A stretch of 64,000 bases of DNA, from assembly GCF_004143485.2 (NCBI RefSeq), contig NZ_ML974134.1:197786-261785 (forward strand), given 5' to 3'. Positions 8,000 to 15,444 of the stretch are shown piece by piece. The stretch is from Halorussus amylolyticus. Lineage in GTDB: Archaea > Halobacteriota > Halobacteria > Halobacteriales > Haladaptataceae. Both the position numbers and the translations under genes were made by a program. A model generated the notes under the pieces. It was given only the letters and a program-made list of their open reading frames with translations, ran no database searches and had not been told where the DNA came from. Each line of letters opens with the position of its first letter. Position 1 is the stretch's first letter.

Positions 8000-8851
8000 T
8001 CAGTCGTCCTCCGTTCTCGGGAGCGCGACGAACGATTCCTGGATGATGCTGAACGGGTCGTACACCGACTGGTGGCACTGACAGTAAATCTTGTCCTCGC
8101 CGCCCACGCTAGCCGACCCGGAGAGTCCCTTGAACGTCGGCACGCAGCAGAAGTGCGTACACTTGTTCAGATTGGCCATGAACCCTTCGTCGGTACTCGC
8201 CGAGAGCCACTCGTTGTTCTGCGCCATCTCCTCGACCCGGGTACTTCGGATGACCTGAATCGGCAGCGTCCCGCTGGCGGGCACGTCTTGGGAGCGCCAA
8301 CTGCCTTGGGCGGGCTTACCGAGTCCGTCCCGTCCGATGCCGTTGCCCCACGTCTCGTAGTCGCTGAAGTCGTCGACGTGGATTTTGTCGCCCTCGCTGA
8401 CCTCGTCGTTCTGCCAGTCGTACTTCGAGTTGGCCGTGTACCGGAAGAAGTTGTCTTGGTCAGCCTCCGGGTCCACACCGGGGTACGTCTGGACGCCGCA
8501 GTACTGGAACCACTCGCTCGAATAGGTGACGCCGCCGAGTTGCATCTCGGCGAGGGTCACTTCTAGACCCTGTACCGTCTCGGTCTTGGTGTCGGGCCAG
8601 ATGCCCTTGAGATACCCCTCCGAATCGACTTCGACCGGAATCTGGGGCATCCCGCGCGGAGCGGGGCCCTTGGTGTTCTCGACGCCGTAGAACTGCGTGA
8701 TACCGCCGCCCGCGCCGCTCGGCGCGGTCGCGGAGTCGATTCCCGCCGCCGTGGCGGTTCCGACGCCCGCGAGCGTGGCGCTGCCGACGACGCCCTTCAC
8801 GAAGCGGCGACGACCTGTGCTTTTCGGATATTTGTCGTCTTCTGCTGGCAT
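8000..8851 (-). CDS. Rieske iron-sulfur protein with Tat signal
   Basis: 283 residues. A twin-arginine signal-anchor (GRRRFVKG at 13-20 plus a hydrophobic stretch to about 37) exports the folded protein. The 2Fe-2S ligands are Cys231/His233 (CTHFCC) and Cys257/His260 (CQCHQS), with Cys236 and Cys259 placed for the stabilising disulfide. A long insert of about 130 residues precedes the cluster fold. It accepts electrons from quinol at the bc complex and hands them on, probably to the halocyanin encoded two genes upstream in the same transcript. Confidence 0.92.
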   Translation of the reverse strand: MPAEDDKYPKSTGRRRFVKGVVGSATLAGVGTATAAGIDSATAPSGAGGGITQFYGVENTKGPAPRGMPQIPVEVDSEGYLKGIWPDTKTETVQGLEVTLAEMQLGGVTYSSEWFQYCGVQTYPGVDPEADQDNFFRYTANSKYDWQNDEVSEGDKIHVDDFSDYETWGNGIGRDGLGKPAQGSWRSQDVPASGTLPIQVIRSTRVEEMAQNNEWLSASTDEGFMANLNKCTHFCCVPTFKGLSGSASVGGEDKIYCQCHQSVYDPFSIIQESFVALPRTEDD

Positions 8852-8854
8852 GGT

Positions 8855-9241
8855 TTATTTCTTGTAGTACGGGTACACTGCGCGCTTGACTTGGTCCCAC
8901 GCGTTACCGACGGTGTCCACGCCGTGTTGTTGGTCTTCGCGGATGTAGAGGTCCTCCCACTTGCGCCGACGCTTCTTGACTATCATCACGTCGGGGAGGA
9001 ACTCCTTGCGGTACAACAGGAGGATGAACGCGAGGTCGATGAAGATGACCGCGAGGATGAACCCGAGGTACATGTTCCCGACGCCCGTGTATCCCCAGCC
9101 GCTCACGAGTCCGTAGGTGAACAGTCCCACGAACACGACTTCGACCACCGTCAACAGGACGATGGCGATGGCCGCCGCCGTACTCTCTCTGGCGGGTTCG
9201 TAGCGGTGAATGTCGCCGTACGTCGAGCCTGTGGATGACAT
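8855..9241 (-). CDS. Two-helix membrane protein of the bc cluster (DUF7318-like)
   Basis: 128 residues with two membrane helices (about 22-46 and 56-76), then a strongly basic stretch (KKRRRKWED) and a soluble tail ending YYKK. It sits between the halocyanin and Rieske genes with 2-3 base gaps, so it is part of the same operon and a likely structural subunit. The biochemical role is unknown. Confidence 0.82.
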   Translation of the reverse strand: MSSTGSTYGDIHRYEPARESTAAAIAIVLLTVVEVVFVGLFTYGLVSGWGYTGVGNMYLGFILAVIFIDLAFILLLYRKEFLPDVMIVKKRRRKWEDLYIREDQQHGVDTVGNAWDQVKRAVYPYYKK

Positions 9242-9243
9242 AA

Positions 9244-9918
9244 TTAGTTACCTCCCTTGGCGTGTGGCGATTCGCCGTACTTCACGGTGAAGAAGGTGTA
9301 GACGAGCGAAACGACGACCATGAGGATGGTCGCGAGACCGACGAAGTGGGCCTGAAACGCCACGCCCATGTGTTCGGGGTCTTCCTCGGCAGTTCCGCCG
9401 CCACCGCCGCCGCCACCACCTTCTTGAACCGTGATGCTGGCGACCATTCCGGCCGTCTCGTGGGGCGTGCAGTAGTACTCGTAGTCACCTTCGACCTCGA
9501 AGGTGTGTTCGTACTCGTGGCCGGTGTCGTACGTCTGGTCGTCGCCACCTTCGGTCCCGCTCCAGTCGGCGTCGTCCGGCTGGCTGCTCGGAACCACGTT
9601 GTGATTGTCCGAGTCCCAGACCCACTGGACCGTCGTTCCAGGCTCGATGGTCAGTTCGGCAGGCTCGAACACGAGGCTCCCACCGGGACCGACCGTCACC
9701 TCCTCGGTCGGTCCGCCGCCACCGCCACCGCCTCCGGCCCCGGAGTCGGACTCGTTGCCCGTCGCGGTCTCGTTGGCGGCGGTCGTCGTCTCGTTCCCAG
9801 AGGCAGTCGTGGTGTTGCCGTCGGACGTGGTCGTGTCCTGGGCACCCACCGCTTGCGCGCCCGCGGCGGCCCCACCAGCAACACCGCTGGCTGCCATCAG
9901 AAATTCCCGCCTCTTCAT
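9244..9918 (-). CDS. Halocyanin-type blue copper protein with C-terminal membrane anchor
   Basis: 224 residues. The Tat signal is KRREFLMAASG. A Thr/Asn/Gly-rich linker (about 28-75) follows, then a cupredoxin domain with type 1 copper ligands: His in DNHNVV, and Cys, His and Met in YYCTPHETAGM. A poly-Gly linker leads to a C-terminal helix (about 190-212). Because it is encoded first among the core bc genes and is membrane-tethered, it probably replaces cytochrome c as the electron acceptor of the complex. The Gly runs (GGGGGGG near 71, GGGGGGGGG near 172) are low-complexity spacers. Confidence 0.9.
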   Translation of the reverse strand: MKRREFLMAASGVAGGAAAGAQAVGAQDTTTSDGNTTTASGNETTTAANETATGNESDSGAGGGGGGGGPTEEVTVGPGGSLVFEPAELTIEPGTTVQWVWDSDNHNVVPSSQPDDADWSGTEGGDDQTYDTGHEYEHTFEVEGDYEYYCTPHETAGMVASITVQEGGGGGGGGGTAEEDPEHMGVAFQAHFVGLATILMVVVSLVYTFFTVKYGESPHAKGGN

Positions 9919-10000
9919 ACAGTTCGAACTCAGGGCACGACTTGCTTAAAGCCACCGATGACGCCGGACTGAGGCGTCGGGCAGGACACCCCGCGAGGGC

Positions 10001-10879
10001 TCAGTTTTCGTCGTCGGACGGCCCGGACGCGTCGCCGACCCCTTCGACGCCCTCCTCGGCCAGAAACTCGGGGTGGTCGCCCTTCTCGAGACCGACCGCA
10101 CGGAGTCGGTTCCGGTACTCCTCGGCCCGGAATCTATCGGAGAGGCGAGCGTTCGCCACCAGCAGGAAGACGAAGACGCCGAACAGCAGGAAGCCGAACC
10201 CGGCCACGATGGCGATGACGGGGAGTGCGAGCGCGACCGACAGCACGAGAAGCGAAACTCCCGCGAGGACGTGGACCGCCGCGATTATCTGCATCAACTG
10301 ATTCCCGAGTTGCCCCGACCCTTCGGGCACCTCCGCGGGTTCGGGGAGCACGTCGCCGTCGGGCGCGTCGGGCACTTCGTAGCTCTCCATCGACGCGAGC
10401 GCGACCGACGGTTTCACGTCCCGGAGGACGGTCCCCCGTCCCTCGACGGTCCCGTCGGGGTAGACCACGGCGTACCCCTCGTCGGAGTACGCGAGCAGGT
10501 GGGTCTCGCCGTCCTGTTCGATGTACTCCACGACTGCGAACACGTCGCGGTCGGCGACCCGACTCTTGAGGTCCCTGCCCACCCGGTCGAGGAGTTCGTC
10601 GCCCGTAATCCACGAGTCGTGGTCGAACGCGGCGTCCCACTCCTCGTAGCTCATCTCGGCCATCTCCCGCGGGCCGAACTCCTCGAAGTCGTACTTCTCC
10701 TCGACCTCTTGGCGGAGTCGTTCGCGGTCGGCCTCCTCGCGGCCGTCGGACTCGTCGGTCTCTCGGTCGTCCTCGTCGCGACCGTCAACTTCGCCGCGGG
10801 CGTCCGCCGACGCCGCGACTTCGCGTTCGTCGCTGACCTGGGCGTCGTCGCGCGGCGACTCGCTCTCGGGGTCGGCCAT
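10001..10879 (-). CDS. Acidic membrane protein next to the bc cluster (DUF7319-like)
   Basis: 292 residues. A highly charged, probably disordered N-terminus (about 1-75) leads into a soluble globular region. Two membrane helices follow (about 205-250), then a charged tail. The start at 10879 (MADPESE) is preferred because the sequence upstream is arginine-rich and unlike haloarchaeal protein. It is encoded 82 bases upstream of the halocyanin gene on the same strand, so it is either the first operon gene or separately transcribed. The function is unknown; an accessory or assembly role is inferred from place. Confidence 0.78.
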   Translation of the reverse strand: MADPESESPRDDAQVSDEREVAASADARGEVDGRDEDDRETDESDGREEADRERLRQEVEEKYDFEEFGPREMAEMSYEEWDAAFDHDSWITGDELLDRVGRDLKSRVADRDVFAVVEYIEQDGETHLLAYSDEGYAVVYPDGTVEGRGTVLRDVKPSVALASMESYEVPDAPDGDVLPEPAEVPEGSGQLGNQLMQIIAAVHVLAGVSLLVLSVALALPVIAIVAGFGFLLFGVFVFLLVANARLSDRFRAEEYRNRLRAVGLEKGDHPEFLAEEGVEGVGDASGPSDDEN

Positions 10880-10996
10880 TGGTCGAAGGTTTGGTTTCGA
10901 TGGGCTAAACGCTTCTGTCTCGGACGAGGGTTTCGGGGTCGAGCGAGCGTTTCGGGGCGAGACGAGCGTGCCCGACCCCGGCGAGCGTTCCGCACG

Positions 10997-11003
10997 CCTT
11001 AAT
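10997..11003 (+). promoter_or_regulatory. TATA-like box for the gene at 11028
   Basis: CTTAATC is centred about 28 bases before the ATG, consistent with a leaderless transcript. The region 10880-11027 separates two divergent genes of the respiratory neighbourhood. Confidence 0.45.
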
Positions 11004-11027
11004 CCCCCTCGCTCCCAAGCGCCGCGT

Positions 11028-11513
11028 ATGGTCAGCGACGCGATAGTGGCGACCGTGGTCGCGCTCGCCGTCACCGCGAGTTTTCCGTTCTACCTCTACG
11101 GCGCGTGGTACATCCTGAACCAAGAGACGGTGACGTGGGGCGTGCTGACCCACCATCTGAAGTTCATCGCGGTGGGTCTCGCGCTCACGACGATTCCGGT
11201 CGTGACGTGGATGGCCCCGCGGTTCCTGAGCCAAATCGGCGGCCTGACCGCGGTCCACGTTTTTCTCGGCCTGCAGGCGTACGCGATGTTGCTCCTCGCG
11301 CTGACCGGCATCGTCCGCATCTTCCAGGTCAAACACCAACACGACCTGTACCACGACCCCGACGACGACGTGGACATCGGGGACCTCCACGAGAACATGG
11401 GTGCGTGGCGGAGTCGCCTCCGAATCGGAGTCGTCGGCTACGTCTTCTTCTGGGTGTTGGCGTGGATTATCGGCATGGTGCGATATCTCGTGGAGTACGT
11501 GCTGTACGCCTGA
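11028..11513 (+). CDS. Four-helix membrane protein (DUF7321-like)
   Basis: 161 residues with four predicted helices (about 4-28, 38-58, 68-90 and 128-152). Several helix-borne histidines are present (THHLKF, VHVFLG and KHQHDLYH in the loop), which might ligate heme or metal; that is speculative. It is divergent from the DUF7319-like gene and looks functionally attached to the bc cluster. The family name is recalled and tentative. Confidence 0.75.
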   Translation: MVSDAIVATVVALAVTASFPFYLYGAWYILNQETVTWGVLTHHLKFIAVGLALTTIPVVTWMAPRFLSQIGGLTAVHVFLGLQAYAMLLLALTGIVRIFQVKHQHDLYHDPDDDVDIGDLHENMGAWRSRLRIGVVGYVFFWVLAWIIGMVRYLVEYVLYA

Positions 11514-11520
11514 GAAGCCT

Positions 11521-11538
11521 GTCGCGTATCTACGCGAC
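11521..11538. terminator. Short hairpin between convergent genes
   Basis: GTCGCGTA-TC-TACGCGAC is a perfect 8-bp stem, starting 8 bases after the stop codon at 11513. It is followed at once by a larger palindrome (11570-11605). Confidence 0.4.
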
Positions 11539-11569
11539 CGTCGTATATCTGGACAGCCGTCGCCCTTCT

Positions 11570-11605
11570 GCGCGACTGACGCGGCGCGCGCCGCGTCAGT
11601 CGCGC
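11570..11605. terminator. Perfect 36-bp palindrome between convergent genes
   Basis: Positions 11570-11587 and 11588-11605 are exact reverse complements with no loop. The right half overlaps the last codons and stop of the minus-strand gene ending at 11596. It could form a cruciform or a hairpin in transcripts from either side, so a bidirectional terminator is the simplest reading. Confidence 0.5.
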
Positions 11606-12168
11606 TCGGGAGCGAAGTTTCGGAGGAGTCGGTCGCCGAACGCGACGACGAGGAGCGCGCCAACGAGATTGAACAGTAGGTCGGAGACCGTGTCGCGGGC
11701 GCTGTAGGGAACGAGAATCGGTTCGAAACCGAATCGGCGACTCACGGCGTGAATCGCGTACTCCAGCAGTTCCCACACGACCCCGCCGCAGACCACCACC
11801 GCGAGGACGCGCGGCCGTGGGTCGCGTCCCCGCCGCCGGGCCGCGGCGTGGGCGACCCCGCCGAGAAGCGACGCCGAGAGAGTATGCGTGACGTTGTCCC
11901 ACCGGCCTTGGGCGTCGTACGGCCCGAGCATCCCCACGGCGTGTGCGAGCATCGCGACGCCCGCGTAGAGGCGTTGCCACGGTCGGAACTTCACACTGTA
12001 CCGACGTTCGACCAGTCCGGGGAGGTACGTCACGCCGAGCGTGAGGACCGCGTTCACCACCGCGCCGGGGTCTCGCTGGCGGACGCCGACCCCGAACACG
12101 GCGACGATTGCGGCCCGAATCGCGCGCTCGACCGTCCGTGCCGTCGCGACGGGCGCGAGCCGTTTCAT
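11596..12168 (-). CDS. YjdF/DUF2238-like integral membrane protein
   Basis: 190 residues with about five helices. The pattern WDNVTHTLSASLLGG, then WELLEYAIHAV, then RDTVSDLLFNLVGA matches the D..TH...G / WE..E / DT..DL..N..G layout of the YjdF (DUF2238) group. The role of that family is not established. The last codons lie inside a perfect palindrome. It is convergent with the gene at 11028. Confidence 0.7.
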   Translation of the reverse strand: MKRLAPVATARTVERAIRAAIVAVFGVGVRQRDPGAVVNAVLTLGVTYLPGLVERRYSVKFRPWQRLYAGVAMLAHAVGMLGPYDAQGRWDNVTHTLSASLLGGVAHAAARRRGRDPRPRVLAVVVCGGVVWELLEYAIHAVSRRFGFEPILVPYSARDTVSDLLFNLVGALLVVAFGDRLLRNFAPERD

Positions 12169-12228
12169 GCGTCTCGACCGACAGTACGGGCCCGACCGAG
12201 AAATACGTTTATCTCCACCGGAGGGTGT

Positions 12229-12915
12229 TCACCCCCACGCCTCGCCGCTGGCGAGGTCTACGTCGCTATCGAGTTTTGAGGACGGACACAGGTCTTCGAG
12301 AACGCAGTCCGAGCAGTCCGGATTGCGCGCGGTGCAGGTCGCCCGCCCGTGACTGATGAACAGGTGGGTGTACTGCTGCCAGTCGTCCTCGGGCACGATT
12401 TCCATCAAATCCCGCTCGATTTTCTTCGGGGTGTGCTCTTCGGTAATCCCGAGTCGTCGCGAGATTCGCTGGACGTGCGTATCGACCACGACGCCCTCCA
12501 CGATATCGTGGCCGTGCTGGAGGACCACGTTGGCGGTCTTGCGCCCGACGCCCTTCAGTTCGGTGAGGTCGTCCATCGTGTCCGGGACTTCGCCGCCGTA
12601 CTTGTCTAACATCATCTGCGCCGAGGTCACGATGTAGTCGGCCTTGCTGTTGTGGTACGTGATGGAGTTGAGGTCCTCGGAGAGTTCGTCTTCGTCCGCG
12701 TTCGCGTAATCCTCGACGGTGTCGTACTTCTCGAACAGGTCGGCGGTCTCCTTGTTGACGCGCTCGTCGGTACACTGTGCCGAGAGCATCACCGCGATGA
12801 GGAGTTCGAGTCGGTTCGAGAAGTTCAGCGAGATTGTGGAGTCGGGGTAGGCGTCGTACAGGCGTTCGAGGACGGCTTCGACTTGGTCTTCGCGCGTGTC
12901 GCGTGGAGTTCCCAT
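12229..12915 (-). CDS. nth: Endonuclease III, base-excision repair glycosylase/AP lyase
   Basis: 228 residues, the usual length. It has the helix-hairpin-helix LKGVGRKTANVV with the catalytic Lys in GRKT, the catalytic Asp in VDTHVQR, and a C-terminal 4Fe-4S cluster with spacing C-X6-C-X2-C-X5-C (CTARNPDCSDCVLEDLC). It removes oxidised pyrimidines and nicks the abasic site. It is a single gene in the same direction as the upstream membrane protein, followed on its promoter side by a repeat-rich gap. Confidence 0.95.
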   Translation of the reverse strand: MGTPRDTREDQVEAVLERLYDAYPDSTISLNFSNRLELLIAVMLSAQCTDERVNKETADLFEKYDTVEDYANADEDELSEDLNSITYHNSKADYIVTSAQMMLDKYGGEVPDTMDDLTELKGVGRKTANVVLQHGHDIVEGVVVDTHVQRISRRLGITEEHTPKKIERDLMEIVPEDDWQQYTHLFISHGRATCTARNPDCSDCVLEDLCPSSKLDSDVDLASGEAWG

Positions 12916-13074
12916 ACGGGAGTGGTCGTGTGGGTCCGGTTTGAATCTTGTTCGTTGTGCGCGTGATGGGGCTACTTTTCGGCTGTTCGATTTGGCTATC
13001 GGGATTAGAACAGCGTCGAAGCGTCTGAGCAGGACGGGAGGTCAGAGTCCGAGGTCGAAGAGGACGATAGAGTA

Positions 13075-13290
13075 GAAGCTAGCTACTCCCGGTACCTATG
13101 AAGACCGCACAGCACCGCGACCGCGGGCCACACGCCTCCCCAGCCGATTCCCTCACTCGTTTCACTCGTTCGGTCATCCGCCGGAAGACAAACCGCGTCT
13201 TCCGAGCCTGCGGTCGCTTCGCTCCCGCAGACCTCGCGCGCTTTGGGCGCGACCCAAAACCGCCGGGTCGCGCCAGCGCGCGCCGTGACC
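13075..13290 (-). repeat. Interspersed structured element, copy A (candidate ncRNA)
   Basis: Read on the minus strand, this copy starts with a 10-bp hairpin (GGCGCGACCC/GGGTCGCGCC; plus-strand 13246-13255 with 13265-13274). It continues GCGCGCGAGG, contains the core GGCTGGGGAGGCGTG, and ends TACCGGGAGTAGCTAGCTT. The closing pair ACCGCA/TGCGGT maps to plus-strand 13209-13214 and 13104-13109. Its internal variable part has been replaced by the CGGAAGAC...GTCTTCCG hairpin at 13181-13206, also found after purH. It faces copy B head to head. Confidence 0.6.
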
Positions 13291-13315
13291 CTCGGAGGGG
13301 GTTTCGCGTATTTTC

Positions 13316-13471
13316 ACCTCCGGCGTGGCGCGCGGGGTCGCGCCCTTGTGGCGCGACATAACCGCGCGAGGGACGAGCACCGCAGGGGACGAACGAAGTG
13401 AGTCCCCGAGAAGCGCAGTCGGTTGGGGAGGACGTGGTGCGGTCTCATATGTGACGGGAGTAGCTAGCTTC
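13316..13471 (+). repeat. Interspersed structured element, copy B (candidate ncRNA)
   Basis: First hairpin GTCGCGCC/GGCGCGAC (13337-13344 with 13350-13357). Core GCGCGAGGGACGAGC. Closing helix GAG.ACCGCA (13375-13384) with TGCGGTCTC (13438-13446). Internal hairpin GGGGAC/GTCCCC (13385-13390 with 13402-13407). Conserved GGTTGGGGAGG (13421-13431) and tail CGGGAGTAGCTAGCTT. Arms differ from other copies by compensated changes. Confidence 0.6.
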
Positions 13472-13556
13472 ACGTCTGTCCTCATGTCGTTCGCGCTCAC
13501 TCTCGATTTGGAGGAGGAAACGATAACGTTCGTTCATCGCTGTCGGCGTTTCGAGA

Positions 13557-13564
13557 GTTTTAAC
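13557..13564 (+). promoter_or_regulatory. TATA-like box for mvaD
   Basis: GTTTTAAC is centred about 28 bases before the ATG at 13589 and supports that start over the longer reading frame. Confidence 0.5.
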
Positions 13565-13588
13565 CCCCCGACCCACACCTGTCCACGC

Positions 13589-14569
13589 ATGAAAGCGACC
13601 GCGAAGGCCCACCCGATTCAGGGTCTCGTCAAGTATCACGGGATGCGCGACGAGGAACTTCGACTGCCGTACCACGACTCCATCAGCCTCTGCACCGCGC
13701 CGAGTCACACCAAGACGACGGTCGAGTTCGACCCCGACCTCGACTCGGACACCTTCGTCGTCGGCGGCGACGAACTCGCCGACCACGAGGCCGACCGGGT
13801 GGCGGCCGTCCTCGCCCGCGTGCGCGAACTCGCGGACGCGGACCACGCCCAGTACCCAGTCCACCTCGAAAGCGAGAACTCCTTCCCGTCGAACGTGGGG
13901 CTTGGCTCGTCATCGTCGGGATTCGCGGCGGCCGCGATGGCCCTCACCGAAGCCGCCGACCTCGACCTCACGCGCCCGGAAATTTCGACCATCGCGCGAC
14001 TGGGTTCGTCGTCGGCCGCCCGCGCTGTCACGGGCGGCTTCTCGGACCTCCACGCCGGACTCAACGACGAGGACTGTCGCTCCGAGCGCCTCGACTCGCC
14101 GCTCGAAGACGACGTGCGAATCGTCGCGGGCCTCGTTCCCGCCTACAAAGAGACCGAGCACGCCCACCGCGAGGCCGCCGACAGCCACATGTTCGAAGCC
14201 CGACTCGCTCACATCCACGGCCAGCTCGCGGAGATGCGCGACGCCCTGCGCGAGGGCGACTTCGACCGAGTGTTCGAGACTGCCGAACACGACTCGCTCT
14301 CGCTCGCGGCCACCACCATGACCGGCCCGGCGGGGTGGGTGTACTGGAAGCCCGCGACCCTCGAAATCTTCGACGCGGTGCGCGAGTTGCGAGACGACGG
14401 CGTCCCCGTCTACTTCTCGACCGACACGGGCGCGAGTGTCTACGTCAACACGACTGCCGAGTACGCCAAACAGGTCGAGGAAGTCGTCACCGAACACGCT
14501 ACCGAGACGATGGTGTGGGAGGTCGGCGGTCCCGCCGAGATTCTGGACGAGAGCGAAGCGCTGTTCTGA
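13589..14569 (+). CDS. mvaD: Mevalonate-pathway decarboxylase (phosphomevalonate/diphosphomevalonate decarboxylase)
   Basis: A 326-residue GHMP-family enzyme of isoprenoid (archaeal lipid) synthesis. The ATP-binding GHMP loop is SNVGLGSSSSGFAAAA. A second Ser-rich segment, GSSSAARAVTGGF, is the decarboxylase signature. In Haloferax the orthologous group has been reported to act on 5-phosphomevalonate rather than the diphosphate; which applies here cannot be told from sequence. The start follows a well-placed TATA box. It is convergent with the MazF-like toxin gene, 7 bases away. Confidence 0.88.
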   Translation: MKATAKAHPIQGLVKYHGMRDEELRLPYHDSISLCTAPSHTKTTVEFDPDLDSDTFVVGGDELADHEADRVAAVLARVRELADADHAQYPVHLESENSFPSNVGLGSSSSGFAAAAMALTEAADLDLTRPEISTIARLGSSSAARAVTGGFSDLHAGLNDEDCRSERLDSPLEDDVRIVAGLVPAYKETEHAHREAADSHMFEARLAHIHGQLAEMRDALREGDFDRVFETAEHDSLSLAATTMTGPAGWVYWKPATLEIFDAVRELRDDGVPVYFSTDTGASVYVNTTAEYAKQVEEVVTEHATETMVWEVGGPAEILDESEALF

Positions 14570-14576
14570 ATCGGCG

Positions 14577-14915
14577 TCACAGCCCCATGTAGTCCACAGC
14601 ACGCTCGACACAGGCATCGACCGCTTCGGCTTTGAGCGTCCCCTGCCAGCGGTCGTGGTCGAGGTCGTCGTGGGCAGGCGAAGCGTGGCCCCACGTCACG
14701 ACTTTGCTGTTCTCAGGCATGCCACCGCGAAGCCAGTGTTCGTCACGGAGTTCGAATCCCTCGTCGTACCACGATTTCGACGTGAGCGTGAGCGCAATGT
14801 ACTGCCCTCCGTAGAACGGATGCGAGTCGTCGGAGACGAGTAGCCACGGGCGGGCGTCCGTCCCGTTGTCGAACGGGTCTTCGCCGTAGACGACATCGCC
14901 GCGGTCGTAGTTCAT
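14577..14915 (-). CDS. PemK/MazF-family toxin (putative mRNA interferase)
   Basis: 112 residues in the MazF/PemK barrel family. It starts RGDVVYGEDPF and contains the conserved RPWLLVSDD strand and YIALTLTSK, followed by a basic/acidic C-terminal part. MazF toxins cleave mRNA; activity here is inferred. The gene overlaps its upstream partner (a winged-helix protein) by 4 bases (14912-14915), the classic toxin-antitoxin arrangement with the antitoxin first. Confidence 0.78.
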   Translation of the reverse strand: MNYDRGDVVYGEDPFDNGTDARPWLLVSDDSHPFYGGQYIALTLTSKSWYDEGFELRDEHWLRGGMPENSKVVTWGHASPAHDDLDHDRWQGTLKAEAVDACVERAVDYMGL

Positions 14916-15292
14916 TCTCTTTCGTCCTCCCGCTCAGCGTTCGGATGCGGTTCGTCCGGCGCGTGGGCGGCCCACTCCTCGGGGTCTTCCTCGCCGAGTC
15001 GCTCGTTGAGCGCCGAAGTCGTCCGAAAGTACGCGCTGAACGATGCGAGTCGTGTCTCCTCGTCGGTGATGGCCCAGTATGGTCCCTTGTGTCGGACGAG
15101 ATTTCGGTCTTCGAGGCGCGAGAGGACGTTTCCGATGGAATTTCTGTTCACGTCGGTCTGACTGGCGATTTCGGCGGGTTTGAACGCGCGGTCGTCGTTG
15201 TGCGCGAGAAATCGGAGGACGCGCTCGGCGTTGGTCATGTCCGCGAGTTCGCGTTCGGTCTTCTCCTCGAACGTCCCGATGTCGATTGACAC
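14912..15292 (-). CDS. Winged-helix DNA-binding protein, probable antitoxin/repressor of the MazF unit
   Basis: 126 residues from a GTG start. A MarR-like winged helix (about 20-80: ERVLRFLAHNDDRAFKPAEIA, then VNRNSIGNVLSRLEDRNLV) is followed by an acidic tail of about 45 residues that could bind the basic toxin. The GTG at 15292 is chosen because a TATA box lies 25 bases upstream and no in-frame ATG precedes the domain. An inverted repeat brackets that TATA box, so autoregulation is likely. Similar HTH-MazF pairs are frequent in haloarchaea. Confidence 0.72.
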   Translation of the reverse strand: MSIDIGTFEEKTERELADMTNAERVLRFLAHNDDRAFKPAEIASQTDVNRNSIGNVLSRLEDRNLVRHKGPYWAITDEETRLASFSAYFRTTSALNERLGEEDPEEWAAHAPDEPHPNAEREDERE

Positions 15293-15297
15293 GGGAG

Positions 15298-15334
15298 TAC
15301 AGAGTGTACCCAATGTAATAGACGTTACTCTGTA
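15298..15334. promoter_or_regulatory. TATA box flanked by inverted repeat (candidate operator)
   Basis: TACAGAGT (15298-15305) and ACTCTGTA (15327-15334) are perfect reverse complements, 21 bases apart. Between them lies the TATA-like GTAATAG (15315-15321) of the toxin-antitoxin gene pair. A dimeric winged-helix protein bound here would block TATA-binding protein and TFB. Confidence 0.55.
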
Positions 15335-15411
15335 AGTGTATACGGGAGGTGTATCGAGTACGCATCTACCAACGAGACGGCGGCGGACCGAATCACCGAC
15401 GATGGCCATAC

Positions 15412-15420
15412 TTCTAAACC
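15412..15420 (+). promoter_or_regulatory. TATA-like box for the NADH dehydrogenase gene
   Basis: TTCTAAAC lies about 28 bases before the ATG at 15445, consistent with leaderless transcription. Confidence 0.45.
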
Positions 15421-15444
15421 CGTTCGCCACCTATCCCCGACCAG

